Shown here one piece after another: positions 34,891 through 46,884 of a stretch of 64,000 nucleotides of DNA. Every line of letters starts with the position of its first letter. Position 1 is the stretch's first letter. Under the pieces are notes generated by a model. The model was given only the letters and a program-made list of their open reading frames with translations, was not told where the DNA came from and did no database searches. Made by a program: the position numbers and the translations under genes. The DNA comes from Cryptomeria japonica (taxonomy: Eukaryota; Streptophyta; Pinopsida; Cupressales; Cupressaceae). The stretch is from contig NC_081405.1 in the NCBI RefSeq assembly GCF_030272615.1, positions 604,383,677 to 604,447,676 of the forward strand. The letters run 5' to 3'.

Positions 34891-36141
34891 CTATCCTCCC
34901 TTGACCCTCTCTCTAGTATCCCTTTGTCCACCCCTACCTCTCACAACCCTCCTCGTTTCTCCTCTCCTCCACCTCCTTCGTCTTCCCCCACCTCTGTCCT
35001 CATCATCCTCCGCTACCAAAGGCTCATCTGGATCAGTCAATCTAGGAATTGGATGTGCTGCAAAATAGGTTGCATACTCTGCATCTATTACATCAACCAC
35101 ATCTACTTGTAGATCCCAAGGCATTGAAACCATCTACTCAAACTGTGTAATAGCAGTATCATAAGAAAATCGGCCCCCGGTGAGCCTGCTCTCGAATTGT
35201 CCATGCAAACTCTCCAGATCCTCGAGGCATACTCTGTTGTCGCCCAAACTGTCTGCATACCCTATCAACCAGAGGTTTGACCATTATGTATGGTGTCTGC
35301 CTGATTAGATACCTGCTCCTAAAGACATAGGGTAGCTCTATAGCATCCTCCTCCCAATGCTCGCAGTCAAGATAGGGTCTCCACATGAAACTATCTATAT
35401 CATCGATCACCCGTTTCCAATAGTCCACCTTCCCAATCCATGGCTGGGAAGTGATCATACTGTACAAATGTGCATATGAATGTCCATGCCCTCTCCTTCT
35501 AAAGTGTACTGGCCTAGTGACCGCAATGTGCTCATATGACCAAACCTGTAGCAAAGTCACCCCGCAACCTTACCTGCAGCCACCGAGATACACAAATTGG
35601 TGAAGCTTATGATACAAGTGTGCCAATACACGTGCACCCCATGCATACCTAGTGTGTTGTGTCACCAGTGTCTCTAGAGTCCTCCCCCATCCAACAACCA
35701 TACCCTGTGTCGTCATGTCTGGACAAAGGAAACCACTAATCACTCCAACCACTATCAGTAGTCTACACCCAATAGATAGCATAACCTCCCAGCTGACATG
35801 ACTCGATCTCATCTCCAACTCTGGGTTAGCAAAGACCCATCTCAATGCATCCCTATCTCCCTCCCTATCATAAGCCACCAACTTGTTGTGGATCGGTATC
35901 CTCAAGATCTTGTAAACATCCTCTAAAGTGACTGACATCTCGCCAGTCCACAAATGAAATGAATAGGTCTCAGAGTGCCATCTCTCTGCTAGAGCAGTCA
36001 GTAATCTTGTGTTCGCTTGAATCTCAGGTAGATACATGATGTTTCTCAATCCCATAGCCTCAACAGTTGCCCGCTCCTCAAAGGTAAACTCTAATCGTAA
36101 CCTTTATGTCACAGGGAATCTCTCCCGCGACTCAATCTGGG
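34891..36141 (-). pseudogene. Plant mobile domain (PMD) protein ORF, antisense inside the LTR element
   Basis: On the minus strand three blocks join. 36141-35570 contains LLTALAERWHSETYSFHLW, then TGEMSVTLEDVYKILRIPIH and RTLETLVTQHTRYAWGARVL, the hallmark of the plant mobile domain (MAIN/MAIL1-like family). 35560-35159 is in the same frame (VTLLQVWSYEHIAVTRP, then YWKRVIDDIDSFMWRPY). After a frameshift, 35133-34891 ends in an Arg/Gly/Asp-rich tail. Stops lie at about 36108 (TAA) and 35570 (TAA). Host PMD proteins act in the nucleus in silencing and genome stability. PMD ORFs carried in antisense by plant Ty3/gypsy elements have been described. Here the ORF is decayed. Confidence 0.8.
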
Positions 36142-37274
36142 GCAAGTACTCTACATCCAATCCAATCAATCATGCCAATCCTAGTGGTACTCATGTTCAC
36201 CACATAGTGCTACTTCTATCCTAGTGCTTATGTCTATCACATGGCACTACATCCTAGTGTATATGTTCATCACATTGCACTTGATCATATTTAGAGGCCC
36301 TGCTTGAGTGTATCCTCTTAGTAGCTTATCCAATTGACAACGTATGTTCATCATAGAATTGTCAATTCCAACCTATCTCTCAGTTTGTCTTCCCTAGAGC
36401 ACCTGCTTGAGTGTATCCTCTCAGCAGCTTATCCAATCGACGGTGTATGTTCATCACAGAACTTTCAATTCTATCCTACTTAGACATGTACGCGATTTTA
36501 CAATGCAGACATGGTTTTACACAACCTATACGTGGTTTCTTGTCCCAAACGCACCTATAGATCACAGATGTGTCGTTGTTCTATACAAATGCACCCCCTT
36601 GACACAGACGTGCCTTCTCGACATAGACGTGTCATAATCTACACATAGACGTGATTACATGCGCATACACAACCAAACCAAACGTAGACGCACTTATCCT
36701 ACCTAGACGTGCCTAACACTGACTTAGACATGCTTGCAGTGCAAAACATCGCTTCCACACTTTTACTTATCTACCCTAAAGTGCATTAATAACATACAAT
36801 AAATGAAACAATAAATGCAAAAATGTACAAAGAGGCTTTGAGGTACTTACCGGCTCACCCATGTCATTTGGTCTCTGATATCGTTAGACTTGATCGAAAC
36901 TGTGAACTCTATCCATCGTCGTTGACTGCTCTGACTGCTCTAAGCTCTCTCTGTGCACTCTGATCTCTTAGGTGTGTGGATGCAAATAAGGATTCTTTTC
37001 TTTCTGCCCTATCATATAGGTTCCTTAACCCTAGTCTTTGTGCCAGATTTTCTTCTTCGTGTCAGTTTTTCTTTCTTTCATGCGTGACCTTGTCACCTTA
37101 TCTCGTCAATCATTTCTAGCCTTTCTTTCTTATCCAGAAATTGTCTACAACCTTTTCAGTTTTTTCATCCAATCTCTCGAGGGGGCATATCATTCTCGTA
37201 ATGGGGCAACTTTGTATCAGTTTTTCTTCTTTGAGCCAACGCAACAAGTTGCATTGTCTCAAAGAGGGGCAAAA
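36142..37274 (+). other. 3' internal region of the truncated Tat-like element
   Basis: It contains a duplicated block (CCTGCTTGAGTGTATCCTCT at about 36299 and 36403), and a stretch at 36480-36740 in which AGACGTG/AGACATG-like words recur about a dozen times. The tail (from ~37175) has GAGGGGGCATA, AATGGGGCAA and a final purine tract AAAGAGGGGCAAAA (37261-37274). Confidence 0.5.
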
Positions 37275-38019
37275 TGTAGACACCTAAAATTGTCTTATCT
37301 AATTAAATAAATATTTTATTTATTTTATTTATTTTATTATTTTATCTTAAATCTTCTATTAATTAAATAATCTTTATTTATTTAATTAATTCATTAATCC
37401 TCTTCTAAGTCTTTCCTCATTTAAATAAATACTTTTATTTATTTAATTGATCCCACTTCCTCTATTAATTAAATAAATCTTTATTTATTTAATTAATTCA
37501 TTGGCCTTTTTCTATCCATAAAACATGCCATTTATCTCTTAATTCTTCTCTTACCTACCCCCTTTATCATTTAATTATTTCCTTTACCTACCCTTTAATC
37601 CTGTCCAACCATTTATCTTTGCGCATATTAATCTTATCCCTCTATTTCTTACAATGTTCTCTATATAAGAGGATGTTTCCTTCATTATCAACCGTAATTG
37701 TCTAATCGCCTAATAACTGTGTCAATCAAGCCTTCTTGCGATCAAGTTATCAACCATATTTTCGTTCCTTGTTGACCTCTTGTGCATACATAAAATCTAA
37801 GAGAAAATATATCAAACAATGATTAGGAAGAAATGGAGATTGAAACCCTACTTGACATGTGAATGGTATACATTATTTTATTTTGTTGGTTTGCATGATC
37901 TTAGGTATCTTCATTTGTGTATGGTGGATGATTTTCATTGTTAGGCTAGGGTTCTGTGGTTGGATCTTTGTTAGTCTTTCAATATTATTGTTTCTATCAT
38001 CCATTTTCACCTTCACACA
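37275..38019 (+). repeat. 3' LTR of the truncated Tat-like element
   Basis: TGTAGACACCTAAAATT...CTTCACACA, 745 bp. The left part has AATTAAATAAATCTTTATTT-type repeats like those in the giant element's LTR. CTATATAAGAGGATG (37660-37675) is a likely TATA box region. Confidence 0.7.
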
Positions 38020-38310
38020 ATAATTAATATATTAAAATATTAAATATAATTATAGTTCTTATTTTATGAAATTTCTTTTCTTTTTTATCTATACTTTGTT
38101 TAAACTAAAATCATATAATTCTTATTATAAATTGTTTTATAAAATTACAATTGTAATAATAAACAAATTTAATTTTTTAAAATAATTATTATTAAATTAT
38201 TGAAACTATTGGTATTAGATGGAGTAAATTGTAAGTTTTACGTTATTATGAAACAATATTAATCAAAATTTAATTGTTGAAAAAATAATTGGTCAATTTG
38301 AAATATTGAA
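38020..38310. repeat. ~287-bp tandem repeat, copy 2 (uninterrupted)
   Basis: It matches the sum of 7888-7984 and 34533-34722 along its length, with ATCATATAATTCTTAT at the point where the giant element inserted in copy 1. It therefore shows what the empty site looked like. Confidence 0.7.
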
Positions 38311-39319
38311 CTTTTAGTAAAAAACTATCATTTTAGATTTGTTGGATTGTCTTATTTTTATTTTGAGTTTAAGATGTCTATATAATTGTTTCACATTGTA
38401 TGTAAAGCAGACTTAACAATAGAAAATATCGATGTAGTGTTAGATCTATAAGAATGAACTTTTGTTGTTCAAAATATAAAATATGGTAACACACACACAC
38501 ACAGATATGTGTGTGTGTGTGTGTGTGTGTAAATATAGTATAATTTAAACTTTTAAAAATTATGTTATAATTTATGTAATAAATTAAAAATATTAGACAA
38601 ATAAACTCTCAATTTCAGCTTTACAAAATATTACAAATAATATAAATAAAATTTAAATCTATTTTATAAAAAAAAAAATTTAAAAATTTAAATTTTAAAC
38701 AGTTAAAATATTATGATATTTATCTAGTGAAAGTCATTGGAAAAATCAAATAATAGTCTGGATGAAATAAAGTTTTAAGAGAAATAAATTCTCAATTCTT
38801 TTTGTGATGCCCTTCAATTACTTTTATGAGAGAATAAAAAAGAAAATGATGGCGGACCGAAAAAACAAATCTAATAAAAGTAAATTTATTACTCACATAA
38901 ACAAATAGTCAATACAACATTGTGAAAGAGTGGCACCAAAAGTAACAAAGTTTCATCGAAAACAATGCAAGTTTGCACTAAAATAGCTCACATTCCAAGA
39001 AACCCGTGTATAAGAGCTAAGGTAAATTAACCAATCATGAATAAAAATATATTTCATAATGTATCAACTTAAAAAATGTTCATTTAAACTTTAAGAAAAC
39101 AAAATAAATGTTAAAAAAAAAAAAAAAAAATTGATTATAATTAGTTAAAATCTGTTTTTTAGTTAACTGTTTTACAAAAAAAAACAAATTCATTGCAATT
39201 GTACTATGCTTAACGACAAGTACTAATAAGACCCTTTATTAGAAACAATGCAACTACCTTTGTGATTGTCAACAATGGTCCAACTTCTCCCACTTAATCA
39301 GGAATAGTAAAATATTGGG
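38311..39319. other. AT-rich non-coding DNA with a CA/GT microsatellite
   Basis: A short CA run followed by GATAT and a GT run (38490-38531) forms a hairpin-prone dinucleotide palindrome. An A run of about 18 lies near 39113-39130. No gene seen. Confidence 0.5.
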
Positions 39320-41508
39320 GGTGAAAGCGGCTTCTACCCTTCCTCCGGTGGTTATGCAACAATTTGTTGATGGCACCTTCATGTTTGGCCAATCGTCTGT
39401 TATAGAAGCTAAAGAATGGAAACACTTGTTGGAGGATTAGACCTTGGCCTTAGGACAACTTATCAATTATAATAAGAGAAAAATCTATTTTTCAACACGG
39501 ATAGGAATCTCCAAGGTAAACTTATGCAAATCCTTGGATGTTGTGATGCTAATCTTCCTGATTCCTACTTGGATCTTCCCCTCACAATTAAGGAGGTCAT
39601 CCCCCAATTCTAGGAGTCTATCTTAGAAAGAATGCAAAAGAAACTTGTTGGTTGGATTGGAAAAACCCTGAGTAGTGCTAGTAAACTCCAGCTTTTGTCA
39701 GCCTCTCTTCAAGGTGTCCCGGTCTATTTTCTATCGCTATTTAAGATATCCATTGCTATGGCTGAGAAACTTGAGAAAATCCAAAGAATTTTTTTGTGGA
39801 CGGGGATGGAGGAAAATTCCAGACTCGGCTTACTCAATTGCGAGGTGGTGCGCAAACCTAAGTACATGGGAGGCCTAGGGATCAGAAAAATTTCGGACCT
39901 GAACAAGGCTTTGCTGACTAAAATTGGATGGAATCTTGTGAAGGACAGAGCTAACTGGTGCAAGATTATGCAAGCAAAGTATTTCAATCACACCCCCTTC
40001 TCTTCCCTTATATCTTCTAATGAGCTCCCTCCTGGATCAAAGATATGGAACAACATTGTCAAAAATCGGAAGCTGCTTAAGCAGGGTCTAAAATGGTTGT
40101 TGGGCAATGGTGAGAAAATTAGATTCTGGGAGGACAACTGGATTGGCGATAGACCCCTGGCCTCTTCCCACTTCAGTTGCCTCATGGGATCCCTCAAGGA
40201 CTTGCTTGATCCTCTTGTGATGAATTACATATCCCCCTCTTGTTGTTGGTTGAGGCTTACTGATGGTCTGGGAGATATTACTCATTGGGGCCATTTGGTG
40301 GGGGAGTTACAATCTCTTCTTGAGGTGGTCAGGATTCCCCGATTCCCTCATGTTGATAAGTTTGTTTGGGTTATGAATCCCTCAAGGTCTTTCAACATTA
40401 AGTCGACCTATAATCTCTTGTTCGCTCCTGTGAACGACTGCTACAGCTGAAGAGAAGTTTGGAATTCTCATCTTATCCCTAAAATAAACTTTTTCTGGTC
40501 GACGGCTCTGCATGGGAAGATCCTAACTATTGATAACCTTAAAAGGAGAGGCTTCATGTTAGCTAATCAGTGTGTTCTATGTAATTGTGTTGAGGAAAGC
40601 ATAAATCATCTATTTATCCATTACCCCTTCACTTCTATGGTCTGGCACAAAGTTTACAAAAATTCAATATTGCGTGGACCTTCTTGGAAGACTTGCAGCA
40701 GTTTATCAGCAATTGGGAGTGCCCCTCTGCTCACCCTCCGATTAGACAGTTTTGGAAACTCATCCCTCCTCATATCTGTTGGCATATCTGGAAGGAAAGG
40801 AACAACCGGATCTTCCGTGAGATTAATAACTCTGTTGACACTGTGGTTGGCATAACAGAAAAGCTCCTCAGGGAGAACACTTTGGTCTGCAAACGGAAAA
40901 AACTGCAATCTGCCCCTCTGGTGATGGATTGCAATTGGATTAGGACATGGAATCTGCCTGACAACTTCCTCTGATATGACAACTCTAAAAGGATGGAGAG
41001 GCTTAACACTAGATGGTCGACCTCGTCCCCCTCATGGCTCAAACTTAACTTTGATGGCGTCGCTCGCAATGGAGTTGCGGTGGGAGGTGGAATTATAAGG
41101 GATAGCTTGGGCAACCTAATTCTGGCCTATGCAGGGAATTTTGGCTCTGCCTCGAGTAACATGGCTGAAGCCCTAACGCTCTTTTGGGGACTTAAATTGG
41201 CTCTCGATATTAATGTTAAAAGACTGATCATTGAAGGGGATTCTAAGCTGATTATTGAGGCAACTAAAGGTGTTTCAGGGATTAGTTGGATGATTAACAA
41301 CATACTCAAGGACATATGGTCTATGATTGTTTGGCTTGAGGAATTTCAAATTCAACACATTTATAGAGAGGGTAATTCAGTGGCAGATTCTCTAGCTGCG
41401 GTGGGCCTTGAGATGAAAGGTATGAGGTGCTGGAGACACCTGGAATCACTTTCTGACAGACAGAAATCCCTCATAGGGAGAGACCAAAATTTCATTACTA
41501 ACCAATGA
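39320..41508 (+). pseudogene. 5'-truncated LINE ORF2: RT end, zinc knuckle, RNase H
   Basis: The remnant starts in the RT domain: QQFVDGTFMFGQSSVIEA corresponds to the FADDT box, here FVDGT, so the catalytic acids are degraded. After two frame changes (39440-39630) the frame is clear from 39632: MQKKLVGWIGKTLSSASKLQ, then RIFLWTGMEE, GGLGIRKISDLNKALLTKIG and RFWEDNWIGD, all typical of plant LINE ORF2. A TGA at 40448 interrupts it. The zf-RVT domain follows (ANQCVLCNCVEESINHLFIH). A frameshift near 40690 and a TGA at 40972 precede a C-terminal RNase H (LKLNFDGVARNGVAVGGGII...MAEALTLFWGL...IEGDSKLII). Plant LINEs of the L1 type often carry this RNase H. The 5' truncation is usual for LINEs. The copy is inactive. 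Confidence 0.85.
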
Positions 41509-41582
41509 TTTGCTATGTCCTTTTTTATGGGTGGACATTTTGGCCCTTTTGCGATGTCAAGATGTGAGAGGGAAATTTAAAT

Positions 41583-42023
41583 TTGAATTGGGCGGGCTAT
41601 GCCAAGGTGGATTTCGATGGTCCCCATTTTCTCCACTGCATTGGTCTGGCGATGACGTGTCTGGCCACCTATAATTGTGTTATCGAAGGATTGCAGCTTC
41701 AACTTTTAATCATTAACTTGATAGACCATAGCAAGTACAACACCTATTGCTATAACTGGAACTTAAGATTTCTCCATAATAAATATCTTTGCAAGTTGGC
41801 GGATGAGCTAAGAGGTGTCCTTTTACATGCTTATCGAAGCTGGCGAACGCATGCCTTGGGAAACACCATAAAAGATAATTATTGCAGCTTTCACCACACT
41901 TTGGCTAAATTTCTGTCGATCATTCTTATCTTTCACTCTGGTTTTTCCCTCTACATAACCATTACCATTTCCGCGCTACTTACCAACTTCACTCTGGAGG
42001 AAGCTAATATGTGGGGGATTTAG
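41583..42023 (+). other. Open frame of unknown significance downstream of the LINE
   Basis: 146 codons (TTG or later start) encoding a Leu/Ile/His-rich product (YNWNLRFLHNKYLCKLADEL). The last part, LTNFTLEEANMWGI, overlaps the next frame. No domain recognised. It may be the N-terminal part of the remnant at 42011 after a frameshift, or chance. Confidence 0.3.
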
Positions 42024-43157
42024 TCTGGGTTGAGTCGGACATTGTTGATGACTGCTTCCACAATGAGCCATGTGTTTGGATGTATGTCAAGGAAGGGGGC
42101 ATTATCACGTTCATGGAAGTCGTGACTACGTTTGACAAAAATCTCTCCATGCAATTCGCCAGCAGCTGGAATGACAGGAGAGTTGTTATGGGGGACATTT
42201 CATTTGAAATTAATGACGATGTCATTGCCTAGGCTATGGGTCTTTCAACTGAGGGAAGAAAGTGGAAGAAAACTAGCAGGGTCACGGATGAGACCAGTAT
42301 GAATAGATTCTACAAAAAGGGTGAGGAGCTAGTTAAGATGCATGGGGGTTTCAACAGAGAATGCCTACCTTATCCGTGGAACCAAGTGTGTAAAATTATT
42401 ATGAAATATTTTACCCTTGAGGGAAGATATGGAGTTTTCTATTATTACCACTTCCCATTGCTCAATCATTTTCGCAACCAGGATACTATTTCCTTTCTGT
42501 TCTTTTTACTTCATGCTTTAGAATCCATTGTTAAAGAGGTTTGTTATTGCATGAGTTAGGACAACAATTTCACCATCCTCCATCAAGGTTTAATGTTTCG
42601 CCTCTACAATTTCCACAGGACCCTGTGTCCGCCTAAACCCATCTCTGTTCAGCTCGCTCCCTCCCTCCACGATAGAAAGTGATAAGGCTGAGGATGATAT
42701 GGAGGCCACAGAGGGCTCAAAGTCTTCTAAGTTGGATACCAATAACCTTGACTCTTAGACTATTAAGGATGATAATAAGAACACCTCCCCTTCTTCTACC
42801 ACTTCCCCCTCGCATAATCAGATCTCTGAGGAGGATGGGAGAAAATCTGAGGGTGGTCAGACTACTGTTGAAGGGGGAGAGAAGGAGGTGGTGGCGCATT
42901 GTGCGGGATGTAATGCTATCTTCGAGGACCTGAACGTTGTGAAGAAGTTGGACTGTCTGAATTCCCATGTCAACAAAATTGCGAAATTTGCCATTAAATT
43001 CATGCACTCCTCGACCACTTCAATGTGCCTGCTGCACCAGGAAAAAGTGAAACATGGTGGCCTAGAAGGTGACACCACGAAGGAACTGTTTGAATTCCTT
43101 GCTAAAGATTGGACCGGGCTACTGCTCTCCCTGCACATGGGAGCTAGAAAAGATGAT
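42011..43157 (+). pseudogene. Unrecognised, repeat-associated protein remnant with an acidic linker
   Basis: One frame runs 42011-42681 through TAG stops at 42230 and 42557. It contains FMEVVTTFDKNLSMQFASSW, VVMGDISFEINDDVIA, then AMGLSTEGRKWKKTSRVTDE and CKIIMKYFTLEGRYGVFYYY. A frameshift near 42678 leads into an acidic Ser/Asp/Glu/Lys-rich linker with another TAG (42756) and ends with VAHCAGCNAIFEDLNVVKKL...HVNKIAKFAIKFMH, stopping at 43157. The layout (folded N-terminal domain, linker, small Cys-containing coiled segment) looks like a real protein. Its first part is faintly like putative plant transposon proteins that recognise a position-dependent threshold (ISFEINDDVIA.AMGLS). I cannot name it. 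Whether it belongs to the LINE upstream is unknown. Confidence 0.5.
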
Positions 43158-43159
43158 TA

Positions 43160-43820
43160 ATGATTGATGCTTTCCTTTTTTGTTATTGTTTTAGTTTCAG
43201 GATCGCCTGGATCCCTGTTAAGTTTAATTTCTTTATCAACCATATGAGGCTTGTTAAGACTCTTTCTACTTTCTTTAGTTTTTATAGTCTGAACAATATG
43301 CTTATCTCTAAGGATAGATGGTTTAAGGTTAGTTTATTTTTGGTTATATGTTGTTTAAGTTGCTATATGGACGAGATTGTTATCAATCTTGGGTTAATTT
43401 ATAGCTTTATTATCAAAAACAATGGTCCACCCTTGCTCATTCTTTATAGGAGGGAACATACTCACAAATTCAACCTTGTACTAGCTAATCAAGAATCCCT
43501 AATTTTATGTTCAAAGAATCAATGCTAGAAGCAAGTGATTATAACGTTAACATTGAGGACCAACTGGACATGTCACATATTGCCAATTTGTATTGCAGTG
43601 GACTCCTTCAAGTCCTAGGAGAGACCTACTTTCACATAGACTCAACATTAAGGACTAGCTAAATAAAAAATTTATATTTCCACATACCACCCTACTAGAA
43701 GATGAGGCAATGTAGACCAAGAATGGCTAAAAAAGCGAAGGAAAATAGTGGGAACTCAAGCGAAATTGGGACCTTAAGATCCTACTCATTGAACACAAGG
43801 ACCATTCTTAAGGACAACAT
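43160..43820. other. No supported gene
   Basis: A 122-codon open frame (43160-43528) is hydrophobic (FYSLNNMLISKDRWFKVSLF) but has no recognisable domain. It may be a read-through of AT-rich DNA. Confidence 0.3.
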
Positions 43821-44280
43821 CTACCTAACTAGCTTTCACAAAACAAGAGAAAGAGACCCTTGGTTAAGATTCGAATGATATCCAAATCAACTCAATGAGG
43901 GATCCATGCAATATTAATCTAACCTTTTAGCATGCTCTCAAAGGAGATTCTTCTAACAAAGTATAATATTTAAGGGTATAGTTACTATACTTATTTCCAT
44001 GTATTATCAAAGTTTGAAAAAGTAGGAATAATATCTAGAGGAGATTCATCTACCTGACTAGCTTTCACAAAACAAGAGAAAGAAACCCTTGGTTAAGATT
44101 TGAATGATATCCAAATCAACTCAATGAGGGATCCATGCAATATTAATCTAACCTTTTAGCATGCTCTCAAAGGAGATTCTTCTAACAAAGTATAATATTT
44201 AAGGGTATAGTTACTATACTTATTTCCATGCATTATCAAAGTTTGAAAAAGTACGAATAATATCTAGAGGATATTCATAA
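43821..44280. repeat. 229-bp tandem duplication
   Basis: CTACCTAACTAGCTTTCACA at 43821 recurs as CTACCTGACTAGCTTTCACA at 44050. The two units are nearly identical for over 200 bp, so the duplication is recent. Confidence 0.85.
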
Positions 44281-44336
44281 TTCTTACCTCATGAAATGCT
44301 TTTGTGATGAATTATGTAAGTTTCTACAATGGTAAT

Positions 44337-44575
44337 TTAGTTTAGATGTCATTATATAGCAAAAATGCCCCTAAGTGTGAGAAAACATCTAAAGGGCCTT
44401 CACAATAAATGTAGAAGATGAAAACTATCCTGTTACGTTATTGGAAAGCAATATTTAGTTTAGATGCCATTATATAGCAAAAATGCCCCTAAGTGTGAGA
44501 AAACATCTAAAGGACCTTCACAATAAATGTAGGAAATGAAAAATATCCCATTACGTTATTAGAAAGCAATATTGA
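44337..44575. repeat. 117-bp tandem duplication
   Basis: TTTAGTTTAGATG[TC]CATTATA starts at 44337 and 44454. Each unit ends with TTACGTTATT[GA]GAAAGCAATATT. Confidence 0.85.
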
Positions 44576-45436
44576 GGCCAAGGAAAATCCAACCGAGGAG
44601 ACAGGGATCAAAGCTAAAGTAACCTCACCCACTCCATTCAAAATTCTTGTTTGATATTTCATAAACCATGTGATATGTAGTTGTATCTTTGATTAAAAAA
44701 TAATTGGTTTTCATCATCCACGAAAATTTTAATGCAAAGCTAATCAAGGAAGTACAAAGTCAAAGAAATGCCTAGCAAACCAAGTGTTATCCCTATCTCT
44801 AAGGGTTGCATTTACTAGATTATATTTCTAAAAGTACTCATTTTTTAGGAATTTACCAATATATACCCTTTTTTTAATATTTCTATCTCAATCATGTCTC
44901 TACGCGATTCCCATTTAATAAACCACATTTCACATTAGCTTGCATTAATAACCACAACTACTAGGTTGAACAATAACTACCATTAATGTTTATTAAAAGC
45001 ATCATAAGTTTTGACAGCTCAAATTACAATCTGCACTTTGTTGGTGGAAGCTTTCAGTAGCCAATGACACAAATGGCTAGATCAAACTCTTATTCAACCT
45101 GTATGACTATTTTCCAAAAAACGACGATTATAGTTTCCTAGGAAATATGACACCTTTGTCAAAGATTTCAAAATCTCTACATTAAGATGAACAGATGTGG
45201 AATATGCACTTATTGGATAATTGATCCCCTTATGCCACTGCAGCATCCTTCAAATAGCGATGCTACTCTATTTTGTACAAGAAGCTCCTGTATATTAAAT
45301 TAGAGGGCTCATGAAATCCCTCTTAAGCCATTGCCAACATCCATCAAACAATGTTGCTATTATTCCGTATAAAGAGCAGAGAGCATCAACAACTTTGCTA
45401 TTATTCCGTATAAAGAGCAGACGGCACTTTTATATT
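44576..45436. other. Non-coding DNA downstream of the epimerase gene
   Basis: It probably includes the 3' untranslated region of the minus-strand epimerase. A 41-bp tandem duplication (TGCTATTATTCCGTATAAAG at 45355 and 45396) lies within 100 bp of the stop codon. No other gene seen. Confidence 0.45.
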
Positions 45437-45907
45437 TCAATCAGTTGTCTCCGGTGATCTATAGCCCCAAGGATTTTTTTCTGACCAATTCCACTGGTCA
45501 CGGCACATCTTCTCTATTCCATACTGAGCTCTGCAATGCCCACATCAGATGAATAATTTTTTATGCTTATATGTCTGATTAAAAAAATTCAACCCATCTC
45601 TACACTCATCAAGAAAATACAAACAAAAAACATGGCAAATACATACTTCCAATTTAATTCCTTCTCAGCCTTCTCTGTAGATGCATACACAGTTTCAGAA
45701 TCTCCAGGCCGACGATCAACAAATTTCAGAGGAATTTTCTGATAATTGCAAGTTTAGTAAAGGATTAGTTCTATAAACAGCTATGTATTTGTGGGATAAA
45801 TCTGATTAATAATTATGTTCTCACCTTCCCTGATGCCTTCTCAAATGCAGCCACCATTTCGAGAACAGATGTGCCTCGGCCCGACCCCAAATTATAGACT
45901 TCACAAC
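45437..45907 (-). CDS. UGE: UDP-glucose 4-epimerase, last three exons
   Basis: Three exons with GT-AG junctions keep frame without a stop. 45907-45825 encodes [20 protein letters not shown] then FEKASGK. 45738-45647 encodes [20 protein letters not shown] then [10 protein letters not shown]. 45530-45437 encodes [20 protein letters not shown], ending in SPETTD and TGA. This is the C-terminal substrate-binding part of plant UDP-glucose 4-epimerase, an NAD-dependent enzyme of the SDR family that interconverts UDP-glucose and UDP-galactose in the cytosol. About 88 of ~350 residues are present. The upstream exons should lie at higher coordinates (minus strand). I did not find them up to 64000, which would imply a very long intron, or a truncated gene copy. 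All splice sites and codons here look intact, in contrast to the surrounding decayed elements. Confidence 0.85.
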
Positions 45908-46274
45908 CTTCATAAAACCAGAAACGAATATTGTCCATTACATTTTATTTAGATAGAGAATTTGGTAACCATTAAAAAGAGAGAAAGAGAGAGGAGCATA
46001 ACTGTAAGTCATTAAAACATCAACAAGTATTGAAATAATAATATAATTTAAGGTATCTCCTTGAACAGAACCTCCTTGTTTGCAACAAACCTAGAAATTT
46101 ATAAACCCATGATGGGAAATATAACTCTTACTGATGAAATTTGTTCTGCATAAAATACTGTTGCAGAAATCTAGAAGGCTATTGAATAAACCCCGACAAA
46201 GTTGATCATGAAAGAGTTCTTAAACTACAAAAGGTAGAAACAAATTTTTTTGGAAAAACAATTTATGGAAACCT
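45908..46274 (-). other. Intron sequence upstream of the epimerase exons
   Basis: It starts at the acceptor ATGAAG before the first visible exon. No further exon is seen before the hAT element begins. If the gene is intact, this intron continues through the hAT element and beyond. Confidence 0.5.
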
Positions 46275-46884
46275 TGAATTACGGGGTTCGCCGAACTTTA
46301 AGTTTGAGGTTCGGAATTCGGCGAACTTTATAAAATTCGTAAAAGTTCGCCACTAATTCATACGGCAAAAATGTGACTATTTCTTCTTCTTTTTTAACAT
46401 TTCGTCGGGTACTTTTAGGGTTTCTGGCATTTTTTTTTAATAAATAATCTGCGAATTTCACCTAAAGTGCGTCAGTCGTTTGAGCTTTGAAAGTTGACGG
46501 CTAGGGCAAAACAATTTGCAGTTGATCGCAAGCATTTCGCAGAGATTTGGCGGGTTGTTTACTACGGCCTATGTTTGTGCTCGCCTCTATTCGTGTTCTG
46601 CCGCCATTGGAACTCCCAGGTAAGCCATCAAACTCTGTTTTTCATTTATTTATGTGTGTTTTTTTTGTGTCTGTTTTTTTAAGGTTTTTAGGTAGGCCGT
46701 CGCAATGTATTTTATGATTAGTTTGTTTTAGGTATTTTTTGTTTTTCATACGTTGAAACAGGATGTTAAATTTACTATTTTTTAGTTTTAATTCATATTA
46801 AATATTTATTAAAACATTTTAATTGGTATATTTAATGTTTTATAATTTTAGTTAACTTTTTAGCAGAAACTGCAAATAGTGTTT

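Larger units (their letters stand above)
34723..38019 (+). mobile_element. Truncated Tat-like LTR element carrying an antisense plant-mobile-domain ORF
   Basis: It starts TGTAGACACCTAAAATT and ends ...CTTCACACA. The flanks are GTAAT (34718-34722) and ATAAT (38020-38024), a target duplication with one difference. The first ~140 bp match the start of the 3' LTR (37275); then the match stops, so most of the 5' LTR, the primer site and gag-pol are gone. What remains is the antisense ORF region, the 3' end with a purine tract like that of the giant element, and the 3' LTR. Confidence 0.7.
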
